Origin: CAVRXQ01 sp963725215
GTDB taxonomy: Bacteria > Actinomycetota > Acidimicrobiia > Acidimicrobiales > Bog-793
Direction: 5' to 3'
NCBI GenBank assembly: GCA_963725215.1
Contig: CAVRXQ010000006.1
Coordinates: 1-64,000 of the forward strand
DNA length: 64,000 bases
Below the pieces are notes generated by a model. That model saw only the letters and a list, made by a program, of their open reading frames with translations, did no database searches and was not told the DNA's origin. Positions 8,353-16,800 of the stretch are shown here, piece after piece (the first letter of the stretch is position 1; every line of letters starts with the position of its first letter). The translations under genes and the position numbers were made by a program.

Positions 8353-9399
8353 ATGAGACTCCTGGTCACCGGTGGTGCCGGCTTCATCGGCTCGAACTTC
8401 GTCCGTTACGTCACCCGGACTCGTCCGGACGATCACGTCGTCGTGCTCGACGCGCTCACGTACGCGGGAACGAGAACGAGCCTCGAGCCTCTCGAGGAGA
8501 GCGCGGGGGTCAAGTTCATCCACGGCGACATCGGGGACTCCGGACTCGTGGAGTCGATCCTTGCGAAAGAGGAGATCACAACGGTGGTCAACTTCGCTGC
8601 CGAGTCCCACAACAGCCTGGCCGTGTTGGATCCGGCTCGGTTTTTCCGAACGAACGTGCTTGGAACCCAGCAGCTGTGCGAAGCCGCGCGCCGAGTTGGA
8701 GTGGAACGCTTCCATCACATTTCCACCTGCGAGGTCTACGGCGACCTCGCGCTCGATAGCCCCGAGTCGTTCTCCGAAGAGTCGCCGTACCGACCGCGAA
8801 CTCCGTACAACGCGTCGAAGGCCGGCTCTGACCACGTCGTCCGCTCGTACGGCGAGACGTTCGAACTGCCGATCACGATCACGAACTGCTGCAACAACTA
8901 CGGGCCGTATCAGTTTCCGGAAAAAGTGATCCCGCTGTTCATCACCCGCGCGCTCGCCACAGAGCCGTTGCCTTTGTACAAGTCGGTCGAGAACCGTCGC
9001 GAGTGGCTGCACGTCGACGATCACTGCGCGGCGATCGACGCCGTGATCACCCGCGGCCGCGTCGGTGAGACCTACAACGTCGGGTCGGGATTCGAGGCTT
9101 CGATCGAGCAGGTCGCCGACGCCGTCCTCGCCGCTGTGGGCGCGCCGCAATCATTGAAGACGATCGTCCCCGATCGGCCCGGACACGACCGTCGATATCT
9201 GCTCGACTCGACGAAGATCCGTGACGAGCTCGGCTGGCAAGCCGCGACGCCGTTCGGGGTCGGGCTCAAAGAGACCGTCTCGTGGTACCGGGATAACAAG
9301 ACGTGGTGGCGCCCGCTCATCGGACGCTCTCCGGTCGTGGAGGGAACCTGGGGCGACGCCTCGCCGGCCGCGTCGGCGGCGGGTCAAGCGCAGGTCTGA
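8353..9399 (+). CDS. rmlB: dTDP-glucose 4,6-dehydratase (variant active site)
   Basis: 348 residues, extended short-chain dehydrogenase. The NAD loop is GGAGFIGS (7-14) and the catalytic YNASK is at 152-156. RmlB converts dTDP-glucose to dTDP-4-keto-6-deoxyglucose for dTDP-rhamnose. The motif after the fifth strand reads STCEVYG (T125, C126, E127) where classical RmlB has TDE, so the Asp proposed as general acid is Cys. Another usually conserved segment (HVDRS) reads HNSLA. The pairing with rmlD supports the dTDP-sugar role, although a related 4,6-dehydratase is possible. The ATG at 8353 gives the canonical Rossmann N-terminus. Confidence 0.8.
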   Translation: MRLLVTGGAGFIGSNFVRYVTRTRPDDHVVVLDALTYAGTRTSLEPLEESAGVKFIHGDIGDSGLVESILAKEEITTVVNFAAESHNSLAVLDPARFFRTNVLGTQQLCEAARRVGVERFHHISTCEVYGDLALDSPESFSEESPYRPRTPYNASKAGSDHVVRSYGETFELPITITNCCNNYGPYQFPEKVIPLFITRALATEPLPLYKSVENRREWLHVDDHCAAIDAVITRGRVGETYNVGSGFEASIEQVADAVLAAVGAPQSLKTIVPDRPGHDRRYLLDSTKIRDELGWQAATPFGVGLKETVSWYRDNKTWWRPLIGRSPVVEGTWGDASPAASAAGQAQV

Positions 9400-9404
9400 G
9401 CGCG

Positions 9405-10274
9405 GTGCGCGTCCTCGTCACGGGGGCGAACGGCCAGGTCGGCTCCGAAGTCGTCGCGGAGATCGAACGCCGGAACGCCGCTTCGGCCAAAGGCCCTCCG
9501 ATCGAGGTCCTCGCCGCCGGTCATCGCGAGCTCGATGTCGCACGACGCGATCAAGTGATGGAGGCGTTGTTCGCGTTCTCGCCCGACGTCGTCGTTCACC
9601 TCGCGGCGTTCACCGCAGTCGACCGATGCGAAATTGAGCGCGACCTCGCGTTCGCTGTGAACGCCCTCGGCACTCGAAACGTCGTCGACGCGGCGCGCGC
9701 TTGCCAGGCACGCGTCGTCTACGTCTCGAGCGATTACGTCTTCGACGGTGAATCCGACCGCCCCTACAACGAGTGGGACGAGACGCACCCGGTATCTGTC
9801 TACGGAGCCTCCAAGTTGGCCGGCGAGGACGAGCTCGGTTCGGGCGATCTCATCGTCCGAACGTCTTGGCTCGTGGGACGGGTCGGCGCGAACTTCGCGA
9901 AGACCGTCATTCGGATGTCCCAGGAAAAAAAGCCGCTGCGAGTCGTTGACGACCAGCACGGTTGCCCGACGATCGCGAGCGACCTCGCGCCGGTGCTCCT
10001 CACGTTGGCATTCGAAGGTTGGCGAGGGTGTGTGCACGTGACGAACCAAGGACCGACGACGTGGTTCGAGTTCGCACGCGAAGTTGTCGGGCTCGCCGGA
10101 GGGGACCCGAGCGCCGTCGAGGCGATAACGACGGCGCAACTCGATCCGCCACGGGAAGCGGTTCGACCGATGAACTCTGTTCTTGATAACGCGGTGCTTC
10201 GCATGTCAGGGGTCGAGCTGTTGCCCGACTGGCGCGAGAGCGTGGGCAAGCTCGTCGCTGACCTCGGCGCGTGA
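9405..10274 (+). CDS. rmlD: dTDP-4-dehydrorhamnose reductase
   Basis: 289 residues, NAD(P)H-dependent SDR making dTDP-L-rhamnose. The nucleotide-binding loop is GANGQVGS (7-14), followed by VSSDYVFDG and the catalytic YGASK. The GTG at 9405, five bases after rmlB, gives the standard N-terminus MRVLVTGANGQVG. It sits between rmlB and a rhamnosyltransferase-like gene, as in mycobacteria, where the sugar forms the rhamnose linker of the cell wall. No rmlC epimerase or rmlA is in this window. Confidence 0.88.
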   Translation: MRVLVTGANGQVGSEVVAEIERRNAASAKGPPIEVLAAGHRELDVARRDQVMEALFAFSPDVVVHLAAFTAVDRCEIERDLAFAVNALGTRNVVDAARACQARVVYVSSDYVFDGESDRPYNEWDETHPVSVYGASKLAGEDELGSGDLIVRTSWLVGRVGANFAKTVIRMSQEKKPLRVVDDQHGCPTIASDLAPVLLTLAFEGWRGCVHVTNQGPTTWFEFAREVVGLAGGDPSAVEAITTAQLDPPREAVRPMNSVLDNAVLRMSGVELLPDWRESVGKLVADLGA

Positions 10275-11173
10275 TCGAGGAGACGTCGTCGGGCGCCGAA
10301 AGCTCTCTTCCCGTCGACGCCGTCGTCGTTAACTTCAACGCCGGGCGGTCGCTCACTGACGCCGTTCGCGCGCTGAGTGAATCGCGAGTGCGCCGGGTCG
10401 TCATCGTCGACAACGCCTCCACCGACGACTCGCTCGACCGATTCGCCGCCGCTGATCTGAGAGCCGAGGTGGTCCGAGAACGCGTGAACCTCGGTTATGG
10501 AACAGCCGCGAACCGCGGGGTGGCGGCTTGCGACTCGGCGTTCGTGCTCGTCATGAATCCGGACGTCAACGTGGCGCCGGACGCGCTCGAGATCCTCGTG
10601 TCGACGCTCGATCGATCAGACGACGTCGGTGCCGTTGGGCCGCGGATCGTCGATGTGAGCGGCGCGACGTACCCCTCGGCGCGTCGCTTTCCGAGCTTCG
10701 GCGTCGGCGCGGCGCACGCGTTGATCGGTCTTTTTTGGCCGCATAACCAGTGGTCGCAGAGCTACCGCGCCGAGGTGCGCGGAGACGCGCAACTCGGCGA
10801 GAGAGATGCCGATTGGGTGTCGGGGGCGTGCGTGCTGATCCGCAAAGTCGCCTTCGACAGCGTCGGCGGCTTCGACGAGGGGTACTTCATGTATGTCGAA
10901 GATCTCGACTTGTGCTGGAGGATTCATCGGGCGGGATGGCGAATTCGCTACGAGCCCGAAGCGGTCGCGACCCACGTGCAAGGACTGTCGACTCGGACCG
11001 AGCCGTACAAGATGCTGATCGCCCACCACCGCTCGACGTGGCGCTTCGCGACAAAGACGATGACGGGGACGAGGCGACCCCTCCTCGCGCTCGTCGGCGT
11101 TGGGCTTCTCGCAAGAGCTCTTGTTGCCCTCGCCAAGCTGGCGCTGGAGGAAGGTCTTCGGCGAGGTCGCTGA
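10271..11173 (+). CDS. Family 2 glycosyltransferase, rhamnosyltransferase-like
   Basis: 300 residues. The GT-A fold starts with VVVNFNAGRSL and VIVDNASTDDS, carries VMNPDVNV as the metal/nucleotide-sugar site, and ends with EDLDLCWR, the acceptor-side motif typical of WbbL/rhamnosyl and galactofuranosyl transferases. The last ~25 residues are hydrophobic and probably membrane-associated. It follows rmlD with a GTGA overlap, as wbbL1 follows rmlD in Mycobacterium tuberculosis, so I infer dTDP-rhamnose as donor. The acceptor is unknown. Confidence 0.8.
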   Translation: MIEETSSGAESSLPVDAVVVNFNAGRSLTDAVRALSESRVRRVVIVDNASTDDSLDRFAAADLRAEVVRERVNLGYGTAANRGVAACDSAFVLVMNPDVNVAPDALEILVSTLDRSDDVGAVGPRIVDVSGATYPSARRFPSFGVGAAHALIGLFWPHNQWSQSYRAEVRGDAQLGERDADWVSGACVLIRKVAFDSVGGFDEGYFMYVEDLDLCWRIHRAGWRIRYEPEAVATHVQGLSTRTEPYKMLIAHHRSTWRFATKTMTGTRRPLLALVGVGLLARALVALAKLALEEGLRRGR

Positions 11174-11289
11174 CGCGGGGCGGGTTGGCGTCCCGAGCCG
11201 TTACCCGAGCGTGTCGATGGATTCGAGGTGTCTGCCAAGCCTCGCGACGGCGGGGACCCCAAAGAACCCATGAGTAAACTTCCGAAACC

Positions 11290-11985
11290 ATGGCGAGGGG
11301 TTCTTTTGGGCGTACCGTCGCGCGCGCGGCGTCAAGTGGCGGCAGCCGCAGCTATCGGGCCCGACCGCCGGTGCTGTGGTACCTCCTCATGGCCGTCATC
11401 ATCGTCGGCGGAATCGGCCTAGTCGTGTACAGCCGTTACGAGGCTGAGCACCCCGCTTCCGCGACCGTCGGTCCCACTCGCAGCGACAACTGGCAGGCGG
11501 CGTTGGGCATCGACATTTGCGGGACGATCGAGCCCAACTTGCCGGTGAGCTCGAACCTTTCGACGTCCGGACTTCGGACCTACGGCAACGGCCTGATCGA
11601 CGCGGCCCCTGCTGTGTCGTCGACGCCAAGCGCGTTCGAAGGCGCGAAGGCGACACTCGGACTGTTCGCCAAGAAATACTCGGGCTTCACGCTCACTTCG
11701 ACAGAGATCGGCTACCCCGGAAAGAACGAGAAGATCTACAAAAACGGCGACACCTGCGCCGGCAAGCTGACGGGCAAGGGCACGCTCGTCGCTCGGGTTT
11801 GGTCGTCCCCGGGCGCGACGAGATCGACTCTCGTGACCGATCCGACGACGATCCACATCACGAACGGCGAGATGATCACCGTTGCGTTTGTCCCCTCGGG
11901 CGCGACGATCCCGCAGCCCGCATCGAAGTCCGCCCTCGTCTCGCAGATTGGCACCTCGAACTCAGGCAAGTCGAAGCACAAATAG
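11290..11985 (+). CDS. Single-pass membrane protein with extracytoplasmic domain, unknown
   Basis: 231 residues. The basic N-terminus (about 1-27) is followed by one transmembrane helix (about 28-48) and a ~180-residue outside domain with two Cys (IDICGTI and GDTCAGK) that could form a disulfide, ending in a Lys/Ser-rich tail. The domain has alternating polar and hydrophobic strands. I recognise no family. It lies between the rhamnosyltransferase-like gene and GDP-mannose pyrophosphorylase, so a cell-envelope role is likely but not shown. Confidence 0.6.
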   Translation: MARGSFGRTVARAASSGGSRSYRARPPVLWYLLMAVIIVGGIGLVVYSRYEAEHPASATVGPTRSDNWQAALGIDICGTIEPNLPVSSNLSTSGLRTYGNGLIDAAPAVSSTPSAFEGAKATLGLFAKKYSGFTLTSTEIGYPGKNEKIYKNGDTCAGKLTGKGTLVARVWSSPGATRSTLVTDPTTIHITNGEMITVAFVPSGATIPQPASKSALVSQIGTSNSGKSKHK

Positions 11986-12006
11986 GAAAGGGCGAGGCGC
12001 GGGTTC

Positions 12007-13083
12007 ATGCAGGCGGTGGTGCTCGTTGGTGGAGAAGGGACCCGACTTCGCCCGCTCACCTACGACATCCCAAAGCCGATGCTGCCGATCGTCGGCCGCC
12101 CGATCATCGCGAGGGTGGTCGAATGGCTTGCGCTCCACGACGTCACCCGCGCCGTGCTCGCCCTCGGGTACCGTCCGGATCCATTTTTGGAGGCCTTCCC
12201 CGAATCGAGTTGGGAGGGCGTCGAGCTTCTCTACTCGACCGAGCCGGCTCCGCTCGACACCGCGGGCGCGATCGCTTACGCCGCGGACTTCGCGGGGATG
12301 TCGGCCGAACGCATCGTCGTCTTGAACGGTGATGTGCTCACCGACCTCGACCTCTCCAAACTCGTCGCGTATCACGAAGAACGTGGAGGCGCGACGTCGA
12401 TCGCCCTCACGCCGGTCGACGACCCGTCTCCGTATGGTGTGGTGGCGATCGATTACGACGGCCGCATCACGAAGTTCGTCGAGAAGCCGCGGCCCGGCAC
12501 CGAACCGTCGCACCTCATCAACGCGGGAACCTATGTCATGGAGCCCGAGGCGATCGCGATGATCGAACGAGGCCGTCCGGTGTCGATAGAACGCGAGATC
12601 CTCCCCGAGCTCGCGACACGTGGCGCGCTGTACGCGCTCGACTCCGACGCCTATTGGATCGACACGGGGACCCCGGCCCGCTACATCTCGGCGCAGCTCG
12701 ACGTCGTCGCCGGCATGCGACCGAATGTGATCCTGCCCGAGTCCAAAGAACGCGCTCCTGGGGTGCTCGAGGGAACGGGCGCGTCGATTTACGGCGACGT
12801 TCGTGCGAACTCGTTCGTCGGCTCGCACGCGACGATCGAGTCGGGTGCCCTCGTAGAGAATGCAATCATCTCCGCTGCCGTGCGGGTCGCTGAGGGAGCG
12901 GTGGTGCGAAATTCTGTGCTGCTTCGCGACGCGATCGTCGAGCGCGGCGTGAAGATCGATGACACGATCGTCGGCCCGCACAGTGTGATCGGAGCGAGCG
13001 CAACGGTCATGGGCTGTGTCGTCGGCGCGAACCACACCGTCGAGGAGGGGGCCGTGCTGATCGACGAACGCTGTCCTGACTGA
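12007..13083 (+). CDS. manC: Mannose-1-phosphate guanylyltransferase-like nucleotidyltransferase
   Basis: 358 residues. The N-terminal nucleotidyltransferase domain has the GGEGTRLRPLT signature (8-18) followed by KPMLPI, and the VLNGDVLTDLD metal site. The C-terminal third shows hexapeptide-like left-handed beta-helix repeats (GAxVxxxxxIS...). This is the architecture of the actinobacterial GDP-mannose pyrophosphorylase called ManB in M. tuberculosis (Rv3264c), making GDP-mannose from GTP and mannose-1-P. The phosphomannomutase at 26270 would supply the substrate. A glucose-1-P thymidylyltransferase activity cannot be excluded from sequence alone. Confidence 0.85.
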   Translation: MQAVVLVGGEGTRLRPLTYDIPKPMLPIVGRPIIARVVEWLALHDVTRAVLALGYRPDPFLEAFPESSWEGVELLYSTEPAPLDTAGAIAYAADFAGMSAERIVVLNGDVLTDLDLSKLVAYHEERGGATSIALTPVDDPSPYGVVAIDYDGRITKFVEKPRPGTEPSHLINAGTYVMEPEAIAMIERGRPVSIEREILPELATRGALYALDSDAYWIDTGTPARYISAQLDVVAGMRPNVILPESKERAPGVLEGTGASIYGDVRANSFVGSHATIESGALVENAIISAAVRVAEGAVVRNSVLLRDAIVERGVKIDDTIVGPHSVIGASATVMGCVVGANHTVEEGAVLIDERCPD

Positions 13084-13089
13084 GCGCGC

Positions 13090-14040
13090 GTGCGTGCGCT
13101 CGTCACCGGGGGGTCGGGATTCATCGGCTCGCACCTCGTCGAACGGCTGCTGAGGGAGGGCCACTCGGTCGAGGTGGTCGACGACTTTTCGTCAGGCTCG
13201 CTCGCCAACTTGGCCGAGGCGCGAGCTCTGCACAAGGACTTACGGATCCATCAAGCCGACGTGCGCGACCTGACGGTCACCGAGCTCATCGAACGACGCC
13301 AACCCGAGGTGGTCTTTCATCTTGCTGCCCAACCGAACGTCGTGACCTCGATCGCCGATCCAGGATTCGACGCCGAGGTGAACGTGGTCGGCAGCGTGCG
13401 GGTCATCGAAGGCGCGCTGCGCGCCGGCGCGAAAAAGGTGGTCTACGCCGCGAGCGGAGGGACGCTGTACGGCGAGGCGCGCCGTGCGGCCGAGGAAACC
13501 CAGTTGTATCGGCCGCTCTCTCCGTACGGGGTCGCGAAGAAGGTCGTTATCGACTATCTCTTCGCCTACCGCGAGCGTTGCGATCTCGAGTTCACCGCGC
13601 TCGCGTTGGCGAACGTCTACGGACCGCGCCAGCGGCCGGACGGCGAGGCCGGCGTCGTGGCGAAGTTCGCTTCGGAGGTCGTCGCCGGCACCCCTTCGGT
13701 GATCGACGGTGACGGTTCCCAAGTCCGCGACTTCGTCTACGTCGACGACGCGATAGACGCGTTCGTGCGCGCCTCGTCGAAGGGAGGCGGGTTGGTCTGC
13801 AACGTCGGAACGGGGAAGGGGACGACGATCAAGCGGCTGTACAGCCTGATGTCGGACGTCGCCGGTTCCAAGGTTCCGCCTTTCTTCGGGCCGCCGAGGC
13901 CAGGAGATTTGCGGGCGAGCGTGCTCTCGCCGGAGCGCTCCCGCCTGCACCTCGGATGGAGTCCATTCACCTCGCTTCGCGAGGGGATTACCGCCACGCT
14001 CGCGGATGCGGCGAAGATCTCCGAAGGCGCGAAGGCGTGA
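13090..14040 (+). CDS. NAD-dependent sugar epimerase/dehydratase (UDP-glucose 4-epimerase-like)
   Basis: 316 residues, extended SDR. Rossmann loop GGSGFIGS (7-14), AASGGTLYG with the catalytic Ser region and YGVAK as YxxxK. Closest in wording to UDP-glucose 4-epimerases, whose product UDP-galactose feeds galactan synthesis, but the substrate is not certain. The GTG start follows the pyrophosphorylase by six bases, and the stop overlaps the cofD start (GTGA), so it belongs to the same transcript. Confidence 0.8.
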   Translation: MRALVTGGSGFIGSHLVERLLREGHSVEVVDDFSSGSLANLAEARALHKDLRIHQADVRDLTVTELIERRQPEVVFHLAAQPNVVTSIADPGFDAEVNVVGSVRVIEGALRAGAKKVVYAASGGTLYGEARRAAEETQLYRPLSPYGVAKKVVIDYLFAYRERCDLEFTALALANVYGPRQRPDGEAGVVAKFASEVVAGTPSVIDGDGSQVRDFVYVDDAIDAFVRASSKGGGLVCNVGTGKGTTIKRLYSLMSDVAGSKVPPFFGPPRPGDLRASVLSPERSRLHLGWSPFTSLREGITATLADAAKISEGAKA

Positions 14041-14969
14041 TCGCGGTCCTCGCCGGCGGAGTCGGCGCGGCGAAGTTCCTCCAGGGCCTGGTCCGCGTCG
14101 TCCCGGAGTCGGATCTGGTCGTCATCGGTAACACCGGCGACGACGCGGTCATCCACGGGCTCCACATCAGCCCAGATCTCGACACGGTCACGTATGCCTT
14201 GGCGGGAGCGTCGAACCCCGAGACCGGATGGGGAATCGCCGGTGACTCCTTCCGCACGATGGACGCGCTCGACCGCTACGGAGCGGCGACGTGGTTCCGG
14301 CTCGGCGACCTCGACATCGCGACGCACCTGTACCGAAGCGAGCGCCTCGCCTCGGGGGCGACCTTGTCTCAGGTGACCGCAGAGATCGTCCGGGCCTGGG
14401 GGGTCGGCTTTTCTCTACTTCCGATGTCCGACGATCCGGTGCGCACGGTGATCACGTTGCAATCAGGCGACGTCGTCGACTTCCAGGAGTACTTCGTCCA
14501 TCGTCGCCATTCCGAGCCGGTGCGCACGGTGGACTTTTCCGGCCTGTCGAACGCGGGCGCCGCTCCCGGCGTGATCGAAGCGCTCGAAGGTGCCGAAGCG
14601 ATCCTGCTCGCGCCGTCGAACCCGGTCCTGTCACTCGGTCCGATCCTCGCTGTTGCGGGCGTGGACGAGACGTTGCGCAATCGCCGGAGCGACGTCGTGG
14701 CGATCTCGCCGATCGTCGCCGGTCACGCGCTGAAGGGCCCGGCGGACCACCTGTTGGAAGAACTCGGTCACGAGGCGTCTGCACTAGGCGTCGCCCGACT
14801 TCTCGCTCCGGTCGCCGGAAACTTCGTCCTGGACGTGGAAGACGCCAGCCTCGAATCCTCGATAACGAGCCTTGATATGCACTCACTCATCACCGAGACC
14901 GTGATGGGGACCCCAAAGATCGCAACGCAACTCGCACAACGAACGCTCGAATTCGCGAGGAAGACGTGA
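14037..14969 (+). CDS. cofD: 2-phospho-L-lactate/phosphoenolpyruvate transferase (F420 biosynthesis)
   Basis: 310 residues. Joins the activated three-carbon phospho-acid (LPPG or EPPG) to Fo, giving (dehydro-)F420-0. The N-terminus IAVLAGGVGAAKFLQGL and the GNTGDD motif are characteristic of CofD/FbiA, as are the Fo-binding segment ALAGASNPETGWGIAGDS and the PSNPV motif. The GTG at 14037 overlaps the previous stop. It is followed directly by cofE; cofC and the Fo synthase are elsewhere. The location beside GDP-mannose genes matches Rv3261/Rv3264c in M. tuberculosis. Confidence 0.93.
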   Translation: MIAVLAGGVGAAKFLQGLVRVVPESDLVVIGNTGDDAVIHGLHISPDLDTVTYALAGASNPETGWGIAGDSFRTMDALDRYGAATWFRLGDLDIATHLYRSERLASGATLSQVTAEIVRAWGVGFSLLPMSDDPVRTVITLQSGDVVDFQEYFVHRRHSEPVRTVDFSGLSNAGAAPGVIEALEGAEAILLAPSNPVLSLGPILAVAGVDETLRNRRSDVVAISPIVAGHALKGPADHLLEELGHEASALGVARLLAPVAGNFVLDVEDASLESSITSLDMHSLITETVMGTPKIATQLAQRTLEFARKT

Positions 14970-15673
14970 CGTCTGCGTCCCGCCTCACGGTCATCCCGGT
15001 CGATGGGCTCCCCGAGATCACTCCGCGCACGCGACTCGGCGACGTCGTCGCGGCGATCGATGAACTGTCTGAGGGGGACGTCGTCGTCGTCACCCAAAAG
15101 ATCGTCTCGAAGGCCGAGGGCCGAATCGTCGCCGTCGATCCGGATGACAAGGAGGCGAAGCGGACCCTCGCTGAATCCGAAGCTGTGCGGATTCTCCGGC
15201 GGCGGGGAGACCTCGTCGTCACCGAAACCCGTCACGGCTTCATCTGCGCGAACTCAGGCGTCGACTTGTCGAACGTCGAGGGTAACAATGCGGTCCTGTT
15301 GCCTGTCGATCCCGACCGCTCGGCGCGCAAGATCCGCGACATCGTGCGTGCGAAACGCGGGCTCGAGATCGGTGTGATCATTTCCGACACCTTCGGTCGT
15401 CCGTGGAGGCGCGGTCTCGTTGACGTGGCGATCGGATGCGCCGGGATTGCGGCGGTCGTCGATCTGCGCGGCGAGGTTGACGGGACAGGGCGGGAACTCG
15501 TGGCGACGGAAATGTGCGTCGCGGATGAGATCGCGGCAGCCGCCGAGCTCGTGATGGGCAAAGCCGCTCACGTTCCGATCGCCATCGTGCGCGGGATCGA
15601 TTCGTCGTGGTTGCGAGAAGCGTCCGTCGCGGACGAGATCGTGCGGTCGTACGCGGAGGACCTGTTTCGGTGA
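14966..15673 (+). CDS. cofE: Coenzyme F420-0:L-glutamate ligase
   Basis: 235 residues. Adds the gamma-linked glutamate tail to F420-0 using GTP. Diagnostic segments are VVVTQKIVSKAEGR, ETRHGFICANSGVD and IISDTFGRPWRRG. Actinobacterial FbiB is about 450 residues because of a C-terminal nitroreductase-like domain that reduces dehydro-F420-0; this protein stops after the ligase domain, so that reductase must be a separate protein if it exists. GTGA overlap with cofD. Confidence 0.92.
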   Translation: MTSASRLTVIPVDGLPEITPRTRLGDVVAAIDELSEGDVVVVTQKIVSKAEGRIVAVDPDDKEAKRTLAESEAVRILRRRGDLVVTETRHGFICANSGVDLSNVEGNNAVLLPVDPDRSARKIRDIVRAKRGLEIGVIISDTFGRPWRRGLVDVAIGCAGIAAVVDLRGEVDGTGRELVATEMCVADEIAAAAELVMGKAAHVPIAIVRGIDSSWLREASVADEIVRSYAEDLFR

Positions 15674-16800
15674 GCAACAAAGAGGCGGTGGAAACCGAGG
15701 GGCAGCAAGGACTTGACGTCGCGATCGTCGCCGAGCCTCTTCGTCGGCCGGTGTCCGGAGGGATCGGCACGTATACGAGATCGCTCGTCAAAGCGCTCGC
15801 CGCGGCGCCCGGGGAGCACCAGGTGCGCTGTCGCCTCGTCGCGTCGCGCGCGCCGCGACTGCCCGATCCGTTGGAACAGATCGGTGTTCCGGTGGCGGCG
15901 ATGGCGCTTCCGAGCGCACTTCTCGTTCGGGCGTGGGACCTCGGGTTCGCGCGCGTCGGGCGCGGCAGCGACGTAGTTCACGCGGTCTCGCTGATGGTTC
16001 CGCCTTCATCGGCGCCGTTATCGGTCGCGCTGCACGACATCGCGTTCAGGTCCGTCCCCGACGCGTTCCCGCCGCAAGGTCTCGCCTGGCACGAGCGCGC
16101 GTTGCGTCGCGTCGCCCGCCGAGCGCAGTTGGTGATCGTGCCCTCGCTGACGACAAAAGAGGCGCTCATCGACGCGCGGCTCCGTCTGGAGGACCGCATC
16201 GTCGTCATTGAATACGGGGCGGACCACCTCCCTCCGCCAGACGAGGCCGCCACCGAGGCGGTCCTACGTCGGCTCGGGGTGGAAGGGGAGTACCTGCTCG
16301 CAGTGGGCACGTTGGAGCCGCGGAAGAACCTCCGCCGCCTCGTCGCGGCGTACGAAAGCGCACGGAGCGAGCTTCCCGGTCCCGCACCGCTCGTCGTCGT
16401 CGGCCCGTACGGATGGGGGCGGGGGAGGCCCGAACACTCGCCCGGCGTCGTGTTCGCCGGTGCGGTGACCGACCCCGTGCTCGCCGGGCTGTACCGGCGC
16501 GCGCTCGCGTGCTGTTACGTGCCGCTCGTCGAGGGGTTCGGCTTCCCCGTCGTCGAAGCGATGCGGCTCGGAACGCCAGTCGTTGCCTCCGCCGTACCGA
16601 GCTCGGGAGGTGCGGCCCTCGAGGTCGACCCGCTCGACGTCGACGCGATGGGCGACGCATTGGTGCGCGTGACGAACGACCAAGGCTTGCGAGCCCGGCT
16701 CGCCGATTCCGGGTCCGCGCGGGCATCCGCGCTGACGTGGGCGGCGACCGCATCGGCCCACGCGCGCGCTTGGCGAGAGCGCTTGGGGAGGCGCCCGTGA
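15670..16800 (+). CDS. Family 4 glycosyltransferase
   Basis: 376 residues, GT-B fold. The acceptor-side domain begins after a ~14-residue tail with VAIVAEPLRRPVSGGIGTYT. The donor side has VGTLEPRKNLRRLV and PLVEGFGFPVVEAM, the E-x7-E signature of GT4 mannosyl/glucosyl transferases. It is cytoplasmic with possible peripheral membrane binding. The adjacent GDP-mannose supply suggests mannosyl transfer, by inference. The GTG at 15670 overlaps the cofE stop, and its own stop overlaps the next GT4 gene. Confidence 0.82.
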   Translation: MSNKEAVETEGQQGLDVAIVAEPLRRPVSGGIGTYTRSLVKALAAAPGEHQVRCRLVASRAPRLPDPLEQIGVPVAAMALPSALLVRAWDLGFARVGRGSDVVHAVSLMVPPSSAPLSVALHDIAFRSVPDAFPPQGLAWHERALRRVARRAQLVIVPSLTTKEALIDARLRLEDRIVVIEYGADHLPPPDEAATEAVLRRLGVEGEYLLAVGTLEPRKNLRRLVAAYESARSELPGPAPLVVVGPYGWGRGRPEHSPGVVFAGAVTDPVLAGLYRRALACCYVPLVEGFGFPVVEAMRLGTPVVASAVPSSGGAALEVDPLDVDAMGDALVRVTNDQGLRARLADSGSARASALTWAATASAHARAWRERLGRRP

